Assembly (NCBI GenBank): GCA_965219915.1
Contig: OZ244794.1
Span: 2,728,001-2,792,000, forward strand
Source of the DNA: Bin80 sp965219915
Lineage (GTDB): Bacteria; Bacteroidota; Rhodothermia; Rhodothermales; Bin80
Reading direction: 5' to 3'
DNA length: 64,000 nucleotides
Within the stretch, counting starts at the first letter, position 1, and every line of letters begins with the position of its first letter. Positions 54,912-64,000 of the stretch are shown here, piece by piece. A program made the translations under genes and the position numbers. Below the pieces are notes generated by a model. It did no database searches and was not told the origin of the DNA. It saw only the letters and a program-made list of their open reading frames with translations.

Positions 54912-57692
54912 TCAAGGTGTTAGGGTAATTGAATAACTGGTCAGATCCTCCGCGTACAGTCCCGGATAAGTCTGACCATCGATCGTCAGGTCATAGGGCC
55001 CCGCATCGGGTAGCCCCTCGATCCGAATCACCGCCGGATAGGGCTCCTCATACGGCGAGGGCAGTTCGGACATCAACTTTGCGACATCTATGGTGAGAGA
55101 GCGGCCTTCCAGGTCATAGCCCTCAACGGCCAGTCCGTCCACGCCCACGGCGATATCACGAGCTACATCAATGTAGACGCTTCCCAGCTGTTTCAGCACA
55201 TCTGCAGCAGCCATAAGACCGCCCACCTCCGCCCAACTTGGCCCTGAACGTAGCGGGGTCTGGGGAAAGCCCTCATGGTCAATATTCTCCGGTCCCAATC
55301 CGAAGGGAAACGTAGGTGCATTGTAGATTCCGTTGGCTGTATGGCGGGGATGCGTAACCAGCGTCAGAGATGAGCGGGCCGCAGCGACGCCGCGTTCAAT
55401 GAGATCCTGGCGACCGGTCAGCAGCCCCAGACGTACCAAAATGCCTGCGAATCGGTGATCCCGCTGGTCAAGCCATTCGGCATCTCCAATCTGTGACGTG
55501 AAACCGCCAAACGGATAGGCCGTGATGATATAATGCGGCGCCCAAACCGTCTGGAGCAGCACTGCGTAGTCCGCGACCGCCTCTGCTGCATCCAGGTATT
55601 GGGGATCTCCGGTTGTTTCAAACATTGAAACGAAGCCCTGGAGCGCCCATGACATGGCCATGGCATTGCGCGGCGGCTGCCCGGTCCGATCATCGTGAAA
55701 GGTTTCAGCCTTCACCGCGCACGAGTAAAGTGCTTCAAAGTCAACCCAACGCTGCGTGGGCAGCACCTCCGTTAAGAGAAATCCCGCTGCCCGCCTGGCC
55801 GCGTCCAGGTAACGGGTGTCTTCCGTTGCGCGAAAAAGCTCACTGAGCACCCATACATTCGCCCCTCCTTCCGCATTCCACCGCATGGATAACCGTGGCT
55901 CCATATCAACATCAAACCAAGCGGGCACCGTGCCGTCGGACGCCATGTGCTCCACCAAAAAATCCCCAAATTGCTTCGCAAATGCCAGAATGTCCGGATC
56001 TTCACGGCCGAGACGATAGAATTCCATTAGGTAGCCGACCGTCACAGCTGCCGCGGCTGTGTGGTAATCCGATGTCTCCCAGTCCCAGTAGTTACGTGTC
56101 TCATCAGGATCGTAATCCTCGCCGGGAAAGCGCCAAAGGCTGCGCTGCCAGGATTTCTTTTCCAGGTCATATAGGGACGGAAACATCCCCTGTTCCTGCG
56201 GGGCATCCAGTACCAGGTTGATAATCCGGTCGACTTTTGCGTCGAATGATGGATCAGACAATGCCTCCCCCCAGTAGGATAACCCCAGGGCATCGGCGAC
56301 ATTGTTCCACCAGGCTGTGATGTAGGTCAGATGAAACCACTGAGGCGCTGTCAGCCGCAACATGCCCATTTCCTGCCCGTCCTTTTCCCACTCCTGCCAG
56401 GATGTCCATGACTGTGGCCCATCCGCGGATCTGTGGACCATTACCGGCAGATTGTCCTCGATTTCCACCGTGTATCCTTTGTAGTCGAAGCTCGCCGGAT
56501 AGAAGGCTCGGGCATATTCTGCAAATGGAAGCGCCTGTGGTCGTGGCTTCCGAAAATAGTGCTGGCCATAGTGTTCCCACAGGTATTGGGAAACGCGCTG
56601 GTAGCCACGGTGCGCCGGTGCATCGGAAGCCAGGAGGAGATCCATGCCGTACTGCAGCTCATGGTCGGACAGGGTGCGTACAAACGTGCCACCCGCGTTT
56701 ACATGGCGCCAGTACACGTGCTGCTCCGCTATTACATCCATCAGGCCGTAGGCCAATAGGGGTCGACTGGTCATCCCGGAAACAAGCTCCAGGTCCAATA
56801 CAGATGGCAATGTTATTCTGGACGAGTCAATCGGCACTCCAAATATCCAACGATGCTTCTGGGGGCGAGCCCGTTCCGCATAGACCCTGTGCTCATTAAT
56901 CAGATTCAGGTCCGGTACAATGGCGGCAACCTGTCCGCCGGTCTGCACCATTACTGTCGGCGCAAAAAAGACCCGGTCCGCGATGACATCACCGGGAGAA
57001 CGCTTGTATGCGGGCGCATGACTGAACTCTGGAGGACCTTCTTCTGCAAATGCGATGGGGGAAAGCAGGTATTCCAATTGTGGCGGGTCACCCTTGAGCT
57101 CGGCCCGCACATTGATGTGCACCGAAGCCGCACCGCCGCGCAGCGTTAAAGACTGCTCTATGTCTGCGATTGGCGTACTTCCCGACAGCGTCACAGTCAC
57201 CTGATCGTTGTCCTGGGCCGCAATTTCAAACGTACTAAGCACCTCCGGTACGATGATACGGTAGGCATCCGCCACTTCAAGCGCCCGACCGTGCTCACTG
57301 GAACGATCTAAATACAGCTCAGTCGTGTTCAAAGGTCGCGGAGATGGCGGCCTGAAGGCCTCGGCCACCTCCACCCATATCCCGTCCCTAGCGGCAAAAA
57401 AGTGCTGACTGATCCCAAAATCATCTTTCTCAATAACAACCCTGACCTGCCGGTTGGAGAATTCTAAACCGTTTGCGGTGTGCTGCACATTGACCTGCGC
57501 CAATGACCCTGAAGCCATGATGGTCAGCCATAGTAGGACGAAGGCGCAGCGCGTGAGAGCACAGAACCTGGCGATCTTGGCACGAACCGTGGCGGCCATC
57601 GCCCGACCCATGGCGGAGAGTTGAGGCGCGTGCGCGCTGCCGGCAGGCCTGCCATGCAGGCTGATCAGTGGTACTGTAGCGTAGGTTGTCAT
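54912..57692 (-). CDS. Secreted six-hairpin-glycosidase-like protein
   Basis: The 926-residue protein has a leader (hydrophobic AFVLLWLTIMASGSLAQ). A beta-sandwich N-terminal part follows to about residue 390, then an (alpha/alpha) toroid-like region at about 430-840 with repeated helix pairs (YLDAARRAAGFLL, YLDAAEAVADYAV, RHRFAGILVRLGLLTGR). The start may be ATG 57611 (MGRAMAATV) instead of 57692, because the first residues do not look like a leader. The architecture resembles six-hairpin glycosidases and polysaccharide lyases. Catalytic residues and substrate cannot be named. It lies directly behind a sulfatase gene, which fits degradation of a sulfated polysaccharide. Confidence 0.7.
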   Translation of the reverse strand: MTTYATVPLISLHGRPAGSAHAPQLSAMGRAMAATVRAKIARFCALTRCAFVLLWLTIMASGSLAQVNVQHTANGLEFSNRQVRVVIEKDDFGISQHFFAARDGIWVEVAEAFRPPSPRPLNTTELYLDRSSEHGRALEVADAYRIIVPEVLSTFEIAAQDNDQVTVTLSGSTPIADIEQSLTLRGGAASVHINVRAELKGDPPQLEYLLSPIAFAEEGPPEFSHAPAYKRSPGDVIADRVFFAPTVMVQTGGQVAAIVPDLNLINEHRVYAERARPQKHRWIFGVPIDSSRITLPSVLDLELVSGMTSRPLLAYGLMDVIAEQHVYWRHVNAGGTFVRTLSDHELQYGMDLLLASDAPAHRGYQRVSQYLWEHYGQHYFRKPRPQALPFAEYARAFYPASFDYKGYTVEIEDNLPVMVHRSADGPQSWTSWQEWEKDGQEMGMLRLTAPQWFHLTYITAWWNNVADALGLSYWGEALSDPSFDAKVDRIINLVLDAPQEQGMFPSLYDLEKKSWQRSLWRFPGEDYDPDETRNYWDWETSDYHTAAAAVTVGYLMEFYRLGREDPDILAFAKQFGDFLVEHMASDGTVPAWFDVDMEPRLSMRWNAEGGANVWVLSELFRATEDTRYLDAARRAAGFLLTEVLPTQRWVDFEALYSCAVKAETFHDDRTGQPPRNAMAMSWALQGFVSMFETTGDPQYLDAAEAVADYAVLLQTVWAPHYIITAYPFGGFTSQIGDAEWLDQRDHRFAGILVRLGLLTGRQDLIERGVAAARSSLTLVTHPRHTANGIYNAPTFPFGLGPENIDHEGFPQTPLRSGPSWAEVGGLMAAADVLKQLGSVYIDVARDIAVGVDGLAVEGYDLEGRSLTIDVAKLMSELPSPYEEPYPAVIRIEGLPDAGPYDLTIDGQTYPGLYAEDLTSYSITLTP

Positions 57693-57755
57693 TGTTTTCT
57701 TAAGTCTTACCTGACTGATAGTTGGCGCTTCACCCTTTGAATGAGTCTATTTTTC

Positions 57756-59240
57756 TTAGAGATCGCGACCCATTGCCTGGTGATCCTGTTGTGAACGCAG
57801 ATGCCGCAGGCTTCGGCGATCGTCCATCAAGTGCGTGATCGGGAGTTGATCTGTCCCTGTCTGATTCCATGAGCCCAACTCGGCCCGTGCACGCGCAGCC
57901 TCTTCCATCAATCGCGCCACAATATCAGGATGGGCGGAAGCGAGATCCTGAGTTTCTCCAGGGTCCGCTTGCAAGTCATACAGCAGCGGTTGTTCAAGTT
58001 CCCGAAGTCCCGACTCCCACCAGACTAGCATCTGCGGACTGCGAGGGAGGTGCAGCTTCCAGCGACCCTCGCGGACTGCCTGCAAGTTCACACCGTTGTA
58101 GTAGTAGAATACGCGATTGTCCATCCCTTGAACCCCTTCTCCGAATAGAAGAGGGGACAAATCTCTGCCATCCACTTTGCGATCAGTAGGCAAAGCGGCC
58201 CCAGCAAGACTGGAAATCGTAGGCAGCAGGTCCATAGCATTGACCATTGCTCCGCTTACGGTCCCCGCCTCAATACGAGCAGGCCACCGCATAATGCAGG
58301 GCACCCGCATACCCCCTTCAAATGTGCTTCCTTTCGCGCCTCTAAAAGGCCCAGTGGAACCTCTGGGCCCAGGTCCATTATCTGAGGTGAATATCACCAG
58401 TGTATCGGCTGCCAGACCGGACTCGTCAAGCGCGTCCAGGATCCGGCCGGTACTCCAGTCTGTCTCCTCAACCATGTCACCGTACACGCCAGCAGGTGAC
58501 TGGCCTGCGAACCTTGGATTGGGCATCCACGGTGCATGGACGCGCGTATGCGACAGGTATAGCAAGAATGGGCGCTGACGATCCGCCAGCATAAACTCGA
58601 CGGCTCGTTGCGTAAAGTGCTCCGTGATCGTGGTAATGTGGGCATCTGGATCTACCACTCCATCATTTTGCAGCAATGGCGTTGAGCCATCCGGGCTTGT
58701 ATTGCCCACCATGCCGTAGAACAGGTCAAACCCGTGCCGGGTGGGATGAAATTCTGATCGCGACGTGAACCCTTCATGCGTCTTAAAGTCAAAGTCGCTC
58801 GGAAAGCCCAGGTGCCATTTGCCAACGCAGGCCGTCCGATAACCTTGAGCTCTTACCAGTTCTGCCACGGTCACTTCACTTTCCTGAAGCCCCAGATCGG
58901 TGTAGACCCCGCCCACCGCGAACGGAACCCCGCATCGCGAGGGATACCGCCCTGTCAGCAGCGAGGCACGTGAAGGGCTGCAAACCGAACAAAGGGAACG
59001 ATAATCGGTGAATCGAATGCCTTCCGCAGCGAGGCGATCCAGGTGCGGCGTTCTGATCGTTTCGGATCCGTAGCAGCCAAGGTCACCGTAGCCGAGATCA
59101 TCGGCAAAGATGAGGACTATATTGGGACCCATTGCATTCGTATTCCGACAGCCGGCTCCATGGATGGCGGCAGCAAAGGTGGTCAGCAGGATGAATTCCC
59201 GCCTTGTCAGAGCAACATTTTCAGGAGAGGACTGCGTCAT
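57756..59240 (-). CDS. Sulfatase, S1 family, Tat/lipoprotein-type leader
   Basis: The 494-residue type I sulfatase carries the formylglycine site CSPSR (Cys87) in CSVCSPSRASLLTGRYPSR, metal ligands in LIFADDLGYGDLGCYG, and TSDNGPG. The C-terminal subdomain is present. The leader (TRREFILLTTFAAAIHGAGC) has twin Arg and a lipobox Cys31. It would remove sulfate esters from a carbohydrate after a maturase converts Cys87; no maturase gene is in the window. Its ATG overlaps the stop of the small ankyrin gene by 4 nt. Confidence 0.92.
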   Translation of the reverse strand: MTQSSPENVALTRREFILLTTFAAAIHGAGCRNTNAMGPNIVLIFADDLGYGDLGCYGSETIRTPHLDRLAAEGIRFTDYRSLCSVCSPSRASLLTGRYPSRCGVPFAVGGVYTDLGLQESEVTVAELVRAQGYRTACVGKWHLGFPSDFDFKTHEGFTSRSEFHPTRHGFDLFYGMVGNTSPDGSTPLLQNDGVVDPDAHITTITEHFTQRAVEFMLADRQRPFLLYLSHTRVHAPWMPNPRFAGQSPAGVYGDMVEETDWSTGRILDALDESGLAADTLVIFTSDNGPGPRGSTGPFRGAKGSTFEGGMRVPCIMRWPARIEAGTVSGAMVNAMDLLPTISSLAGAALPTDRKVDGRDLSPLLFGEGVQGMDNRVFYYYNGVNLQAVREGRWKLHLPRSPQMLVWWESGLRELEQPLLYDLQADPGETQDLASAHPDIVARLMEEAARARAELGSWNQTGTDQLPITHLMDDRRSLRHLRSQQDHQAMGRDL

Positions 59241-59842
59241 TTGTCTGATTCTTCCAAGTGTTCGTCCAACAACTCCACGATGTGGTCGTGACCGTAATGC
59301 ATTGCCAAACCCTTCGGATCCATTCCACCTCCCGGATTAGCCTCTGCATCCGCCCCGGCCAAAAGAAGGGCCTCAGCGAGCGCGTAGCTGCCGCTGAATG
59401 CTGCCCAATGCAAGGGGGTCCATTTCTGAGCACCATTGGCGGTGCTGAGATTTGCGCCTGCGGCAATAAGTAGTCGGCCAGTGCCTTCCTGGCCCTGCAT
59501 GGCGGCCCGCATAAGCGGTGTCCATCCGTCAATGCCTACCGCCCCTACATTGGCACCCCATTCCAGGAGCAGCGCTGTAATCGCCTCGTGGCCAAGTTTA
59601 GCGGCACGGTGCAGAGGAGTCCAGCTACCTGCCCCCATTTGTTCTACCTCGGCTCCCGCCTCCAACAGCGTACGTACTATGACGCTGTCACCTGTTGCTG
59701 CGGCACGGTGCAACGGCGCCCAATCGCCGTGCATGCCATTCACGTCGGCTCCTGCAGTCAGGGCCGCTTGTACGGCAGTTAGATCTCCTGCCTCAATGGC
59801 GCGATGCAAGGCACCGGTGGATTGCTGTATGGTTCTGTTCAT
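59237..59842 (-). CDS. Small cytoplasmic ankyrin-repeat protein
   Basis: The 201-residue protein consists of about five ankyrin repeats (ALHRAIEAGDLTAVQAALTA, PLHRAAATGDSVIVRTLLEA, PLHRAAKLGHEAITALLLEW, PLMRAAMQGQEGTGRLLIAA, PLHWAAFSGSYALAEALLLA) plus a cap. It has no signal peptide. It sits between two sulfatase genes: 3 nt from the upstream one and overlapping the downstream one by 4 nt. A binding or chaperone-like role for the exported enzymes is conceivable but unsupported. Confidence 0.88.
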   Translation of the reverse strand: MNRTIQQSTGALHRAIEAGDLTAVQAALTAGADVNGMHGDWAPLHRAAATGDSVIVRTLLEAGAEVEQMGAGSWTPLHRAAKLGHEAITALLLEWGANVGAVGIDGWTPLMRAAMQGQEGTGRLLIAAGANLSTANGAQKWTPLHWAAFSGSYALAEALLLAGADAEANPGGGMDPKGLAMHYGHDHIVELLDEHLEESDK

Positions 59843-59845
59843 TGA

Positions 59846-61513
59846 CTATTCAAATACCTGGTCAGGGTGGTCCACATACCACTGCCATTCAAGCTTTTCG
59901 CGCGCGCCAAGTGAGTCCTCACGACTCAGCAACTGGAAGCGGTACCTTCGAAAAGCGCGCATATCCTCCTGCATGCCGCGAGATGTCGCCTCCCAGTTCG
60001 GACTACCCAGCCATTCGTGGGGCACTGGGTAGTCAGGATGAGCTGATCCGGTGGGACGAACACCCCGGCCGTGTTGGCCGTAATCACCAAGTTCAGTACG
60101 TGCCTCTTCCGCCAAACCTGACAAGCGAGCCACAATGTCGGGGTGCTGGGCGGCCATATCTCTAGTCTCCCCTGGATCGTCCTGCAGATTGTAGAGCTCC
60201 GGCTGATCCATAATGGTCGTATTGGCCGCAAGCCACGGTGCACATTCACCGTAGATGCCCTCGCGCGACTCTGGGCGCGCAAGGTGCAGCTTCCATTGCC
60301 CCGCCCGTACGGCCTGCAGCCACGTCCCGGCGTAGTAGTAGTACACTTCGTGCGGACTCTTTGCTTCCGTAGATGCCTGCATCAGAGGCCACAGGCTTTT
60401 GCCATCTATGGCGCGGTCGTGCGGCACGGAAGCGCCAGACAGTTCTGCGATTGTAGGCATGATATCCATTACGGTGACCAACTCGCTACAGATAGTGCCT
60501 GCAGGAATATGGTTAGGCCATCGCATGATGCAGGGAACACGCACCCCCCCTTCCCATGTGGTCAATTTGCCGCCTCGGAGTGGTTCCGCCGACCCTGACT
60601 GATCTCCGAAGCCCAGCCATGGCCCGTTGTCCGAAGTATAAATGACCAGGGTGTGTTCGTCCAGGCCCAGAGACTGTAATTGATCCAGAATCAGCCCCGT
60701 ACACCAGTCAATCTCTTCCACCGCATCTCCGTATAGCCCGGCATCGGAAACGCCTTGGAACTCCTTGCCGGGATATATGGGGATATGCGGCATCGGATGC
60801 GCCAGATACAGCATAAACGGCTGATGCTGGCTGCGCTCAATAAACTGCATGGCTTCACGGGTGAAATCCTGCGTGAACCGGAAATGGTTGGGACGTTCTG
60901 TGATTTTCCGATCGTTGTAATAAAGCGGCACTGCAAAATTTTCGAATGGCTGCGTGCCGTTAACGATGCGGATTCCATAGAAATAGTCAAAACCCTGGCG
61001 GTTTGGAGCAAATTTGTCGTCCTGGCCCAAGTGCCATTTGCCTATGCAGGCGGTGGTATAGCCTGAAGGCTTTAGCATATCCGCAATCGTAATCTCGTCA
61101 GGGCTGAGTCCGAAGGGAGCATCGTACAAATGCACATCGGGCATGCCGACCCGTACCGGATAGCTTCCGGTCAGTAGCGCCGCACGCGAGGGACTACAGA
61201 TCGGGCTGACATAAAAGTCCGTAAAACGCATGCCTTCGGCTGCCATGCGATCAATGCGCGGGGTCCGAATATTGGGCGATCCATAGATACCTAGGTCATT
61301 GTAGCCTTGGTCGTCTGTGAAGATGATCACGAAATTCGGCGGCTGCCCACGCGCCGTCCGGCAGGCGGGCAGTCCAATGGCCATTCCGAACAACGCGGCT
61401 GCTTGACTCGCTACCTGTAGGAATTGACGTCGATGCCAGACACCACACCCCGGTCGGACACCACCCCCAGGCACAGGGCCCGGTTTGGAGTCACAAGTCC
61501 CTGAAGAAGGCAT
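59846..61513 (-). CDS. Sulfatase, S1 family, Tat/lipoprotein-type leader
   Basis: The 555-residue type I sulfatase has CSPSR (Cys106) in YVSPICSPSRAALLTG, IIFTDDQGYNDLGIYG metal ligands, and YTSDNGPWLGFGD. The leader has HRRQFLQVASQAAALFG followed by a lipobox-like GLPAC (Cys51), so it is probably Tat-exported and lipid-anchored. The first 26 residues before the twin Arg are poorly typical, and a later start is possible but no better ATG is evident. It differs clearly from the other sulfatase, suggesting a different linkage or sugar position. Confidence 0.92.
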   Translation of the reverse strand: MPSSGTCDSKPGPVPGGGVRPGCGVWHRRQFLQVASQAAALFGMAIGLPACRTARGQPPNFVIIFTDDQGYNDLGIYGSPNIRTPRIDRMAAEGMRFTDFYVSPICSPSRAALLTGSYPVRVGMPDVHLYDAPFGLSPDEITIADMLKPSGYTTACIGKWHLGQDDKFAPNRQGFDYFYGIRIVNGTQPFENFAVPLYYNDRKITERPNHFRFTQDFTREAMQFIERSQHQPFMLYLAHPMPHIPIYPGKEFQGVSDAGLYGDAVEEIDWCTGLILDQLQSLGLDEHTLVIYTSDNGPWLGFGDQSGSAEPLRGGKLTTWEGGVRVPCIMRWPNHIPAGTICSELVTVMDIMPTIAELSGASVPHDRAIDGKSLWPLMQASTEAKSPHEVYYYYAGTWLQAVRAGQWKLHLARPESREGIYGECAPWLAANTTIMDQPELYNLQDDPGETRDMAAQHPDIVARLSGLAEEARTELGDYGQHGRGVRPTGSAHPDYPVPHEWLGSPNWEATSRGMQEDMRAFRRYRFQLLSREDSLGAREKLEWQWYVDHPDQVFE

Positions 61514-61545
61514 GAGGCCACTAATGTCTGCACCGCCCGAATAGT

Positions 61546-62592
61546 CTACAGCCCGAATGATACGGAGAGGACATGGACCGACCCAAGCAGACCGAATTCC
61601 CAGAATGCGTACCCCAGATTGAGCGTATAGTCACTAAGGCCCACATTGACTCCGCTGCCCAGAGTAAATCCTTCCTCGTCGTAATTGAAGCGGTACCCGC
61701 CACGGATCGATAACAGGTTGCGAAACGTGTACTCGGTGCCGAAATTCAGCTTCTCGGGGCCATCATTGGGGTGTACAAACTCTGCAGCAATTGTCAAATG
61801 ATGCAGACCGCCGGCATCGCTTTCCACAAGATCATAGGCTGCACCAAAGCTGAAATTGACCGGCATACGGACATCGGCGGGTTCGTACCCGATGCGCTCG
61901 TCGAAGGAAGCAATCTGCGTATCGGGGCCGATGTTGCGACCCACCATGGTGACACGCAGACTTCGAATACCCGTATGGAACACCGTGCCGATGTCCACCG
62001 CCCAGGCACCCACAGTTGCGTCGTCAAGGGTTTCTGAAATGTATTTGAAGTTGACACCGAAGTGCAGCTGCTCTGTCACCCTGCGGGCATAGCTGATTCC
62101 CACGGCAAGGTCCTGAGCGGTAACGGTACCAAGATCCGTTAGCACCTCCGAGCGTCCGGTAGGAATGCCATCCAGTAGGATCGGCCTGTTTTCAGTACGC
62201 GGCATGTCGCCGTAGTCCAAAAACAGCAGGTTTACACCGATGACGCCGATGCCCTCAAAGTGGCGGGCGACAGCCGCGCTGTAGTAGTTGATGTCGGCAA
62301 TCCAGCGCACGTTTGAGAGACCGACATTGAGATTGGTCACATCCACCAGCGAGGCAGGATTAGTGAGCGACGATGCCGCATCGCCCCGCCCCAATGATGA
62401 GATGACTCCGCCCATAGCAGCCTGGCGTGCGTTGGTCGGCAGTTTAAGGAACTGAAATCCCGACTGCCCTACGCGGTTGAAGTCTGTGGGAGGAAGCCCG
62501 GCACCAGGGTCCGGGGTGAATTGACCATACGCGGGCGTCAGACTGGCGGTCAGGAAAGCCGAGCAGGCCAAAAGGAAAGTCAGTCGTTTCAT
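61546..62592 (-). CDS. PorV/PorQ-family outer-membrane protein (UPF0164-like)
   Basis: The 348-residue protein starts at ATG 62592 just before a signal peptide (MKRLTFLLACSAFLTAS, cleavage near AYG-Q). Family segments are GQSGFQFLKLPTNARQAAMG, GDAASSLTNPASL, and repeated beta-hairpins through GINYYSAAVARHF-like and DLAVGISYARRV strands ending LSVSFGL. PorV/PorQ are outer-membrane barrel parts of type IX secretion. An ATG at 62637 overlapping the previous stop is an alternative start. It directly follows a gene with a sorting-type C-terminus, 32 nt before a sulfatase gene. Confidence 0.82.
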   Translation of the reverse strand: MKRLTFLLACSAFLTASLTPAYGQFTPDPGAGLPPTDFNRVGQSGFQFLKLPTNARQAAMGGVISSLGRGDAASSLTNPASLVDVTNLNVGLSNVRWIADINYYSAAVARHFEGIGVIGVNLLFLDYGDMPRTENRPILLDGIPTGRSEVLTDLGTVTAQDLAVGISYARRVTEQLHFGVNFKYISETLDDATVGAWAVDIGTVFHTGIRSLRVTMVGRNIGPDTQIASFDERIGYEPADVRMPVNFSFGAAYDLVESDAGGLHHLTIAAEFVHPNDGPEKLNFGTEYTFRNLLSIRGGYRFNYDEEGFTLGSGVNVGLSDYTLNLGYAFWEFGLLGSVHVLSVSFGL

Positions 62593-62633
62593 GAGTTTTC
62601 TCGGTAAGTGGGTGCGGGCAGGATTATTTCCCA

Positions 62634-64000
62634 TCATTTGACGATCATGAACTTGCCTATGCTTGACTCTCCTTCATGTCCTTGCACATGCGATTCGATA
62701 TGGTAGATATAAACACCCGGTTGGACATTCTGGAAGAAACGCGTCAGCAGGTAATCCCCGTGCATTGCCGAGCCCCAGGCCTCTTCTCCGAAGCCATCGT
62801 TGTGCTCAATGGTGCGCACCAGTTCACCGGCCACCGTGAAAATGCGGATGGTGCATTGGCCCGGGATATTCAGAAAGCTGATTCGTTTCTCCTCGGATGG
62901 ATCAGACAGGCCGCTGACCTGCCGAAACGGATTCGGAATCACGAGCACCTCGGACAGATCATTGCTTGGTGCGGGTTTGGCCGCCAGAGCGTGGAACGTG
63001 TAGGCGGTGAATCCGCTTTCATTGCCATCCGAATCGTAAGAAGTTACCCAATGACGGTACGGAATTCCTGGTTCGGCAGAAAGGCGGAAGGTCACCTTTC
63101 CCCCGGCGGTAAGCCCCTCGGCTTCGGCGCGTGTCAGGTCAGCGGCTTCGATCCATGGCCCTTCAATCCTTGACTCAGACCGGTATACTTTGTATCCGGC
63201 AAAGTCATTGGTGCCCGTGATGGGATCACGGTAGTTGGGAGGCACCGCCGTCCAGGTAAGCTCAAATCCCTGCGTTCCCAGTTCTGTGTCAACGAAGAGT
63301 TCAACCTGCAATTCGTCGTCATTGCTGGCAAACGGAGCATCGCCGACCGTTGGAGGTGGAAACGCTGAGATGCCCTCATTCCAGTTGCCTGTCCGTCTGA
63401 ACCCGTCTACAATATCCAGCGCCGCCTGCCAATTCGCCTTCAGATTGGCCAGTCCCTGCGACAGATAGTTTTGGGTGGCATTGAGTCCCCCCAACTCACT
63501 GACATTGCGGTCCATTTCGCCGAGCGCAACGACACGAATGAGCTCAACTGACTCCCCCGGCGCAATGTCATAGGGTCCGATCGCCAGGTTGAACGACGGT
63601 ACACGTTCATACAGGTTTCCATCTAAGGTGCCGCCATCCGAATTAGCGTCCCGCCAGCTCATGCGGGCCTGCTGCGCCGTCATGCGGGCAAAGACGTACG
63701 TCGGATCCATGTTGGTCGGCTGCCAGAATTCTTCATCAGGTGCACCGGGGTTCTCATTCAGGATGCGGTGAAAAATGCCTTGGTAGACTGTCGTCTCACC
63801 ATGCTTGTTGGGCGTGACATAGACAATGTTGTCCGTAAAGAGTTGCGGAGAGTACAGGCGGCGGTCAATCGAATTCTGAATTGTGATATTGCCCGGATCA
63901 CCGCGGTCACCGGTCTGATCGCCAGGGGAAATATCATAGGCCACCGGCGCCTGGTTCGGCGGCATTGAGGTGTCGTCGTAGAACACGAAATTACCCTGTT
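62634..64000 (-). CDS. C-terminal part of a secreted protein with type IX-like sorting domain (cut by window end)
   Basis: The frame is open to the end of the window and reads QGNFVFYDD upstream of the nearest GTG (63986), so the gene begins outside. The visible part of over 450 residues has a fibronectin-like segment (QGFELTWTAVPPNYRD, FAGYKVYRS). It ends with a FlgD-like/sorting domain: VIPNPFRQVSG, RISFLNIPGQCTIRIFTVAG, GVYIYHIES and GKFMIVK. Such domains direct export by type IX secretion in Bacteroidota. It is followed by the PorV-like gene, overlapping its alternative start. Confidence 0.8.
   Translation of the reverse strand, partial: QGNFVFYDDTSMPPNQAPVAYDISPGDQTGDRGDPGNITIQNSIDRRLYSPQLFTDNIVYVTPNKHGETTVYQGIFHRILNENPGAPDEEFWQPTNMDPTYVFARMTAQQARMSWRDANSDGGTLDGNLYERVPSFNLAIGPYDIAPGESVELIRVVALGEMDRNVSELGGLNATQNYLSQGLANLKANWQAALDIVDGFRRTGNWNEGISAFPPPTVGDAPFASNDDELQVELFVDTELGTQGFELTWTAVPPNYRDPITGTNDFAGYKVYRSESRIEGPWIEAADLTRAEAEGLTAGGKVTFRLSAEPGIPYRHWVTSYDSDGNESGFTAYTFHALAAKPAPSNDLSEVLVIPNPFRQVSGLSDPSEEKRISFLNIPGQCTIRIFTVAGELVRTIEHNDGFGEEAWGSAMHGDYLLTRFFQNVQPGVYIYHIESHVQGHEGESSIGKFMIVK

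Overview
The window looks like a chromosomal contig, about 50-55% G+C by eye, from a marine or host-associated member of the Bacteroidota/Rhodothermota group. This placement is inferred from gene families: a GWxTD-domain TPR protein, an outer-membrane barrel receptor with an N-terminal carboxypeptidase-regulatory-like domain, a PorV/PorQ-like protein beside a protein with a type IX-style C-terminal sorting domain, an alpha-beta fused branched-chain 2-oxoacid dehydrogenase E1, and a futalosine-pathway MqnA. No rRNA or tRNA gene, CRISPR array or prophage is recognisable.

Bases 1-18746 are mostly core genome. A secreted nucleotide pyrophosphatase/phosphodiesterase, an NTF2-like protein and the E1 fusion lie on the plus strand. 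A long minus-strand series follows: ffh-rpsP-rimM-trmD-rplS-mqnA-smpB-tyrS, then the GWxTD gene. Plus-strand genes then encode 5-formyltetrahydrofolate cyclo-ligase, three consecutive PspC-domain proteins and a large outer-membrane receptor. An intact IS1634-like element (19041-20997) sits behind the receptor.

Bases 21081-38000 are accessory metabolism and transport. They hold a TolB-like beta-propeller protein, an arsenosugar operon (arsM, peroxidase-like gene, arsS), a heterodimeric ABC exporter whose two subunit genes flank RNase Z, arginase, a frameshifted NYN-domain gene, a DtxR/MntR-type regulator, a MATE exporter, a three-Cys-motif (DUF5131) gene with a possible partner, mnmD, and a two-subunit AcnX dehydratase.

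Bases 38277-44501 are one 2074-residue secreted ankyrin protein, punctuated seven times by a Cys/Trp module. Bases 44890-51656 are a rearranged zone. It holds an intact secreted TIM-barrel isomerase-like gene, decayed IS110 and IS256 transposase genes, and a second isomerase copy that is split by a G+C-rich insertion with inverted ends and also carries a nonsense codon. The insertion encodes a secreted protein built from two copies of one module.

Bases 51886-64000 look like a minus-strand polysaccharide-utilisation operon. It runs from a sorting-domain protein (cut by the window edge) and a PorV-like protein through a sulfatase, a small ankyrin protein, a second sulfatase, a six-hairpin-glycosidase-like protein and a DUF6786-like lipoprotein to a FucP-type sugar symporter. 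A sulfated, perhaps fucose-containing, glycan is the likely substrate (inference).
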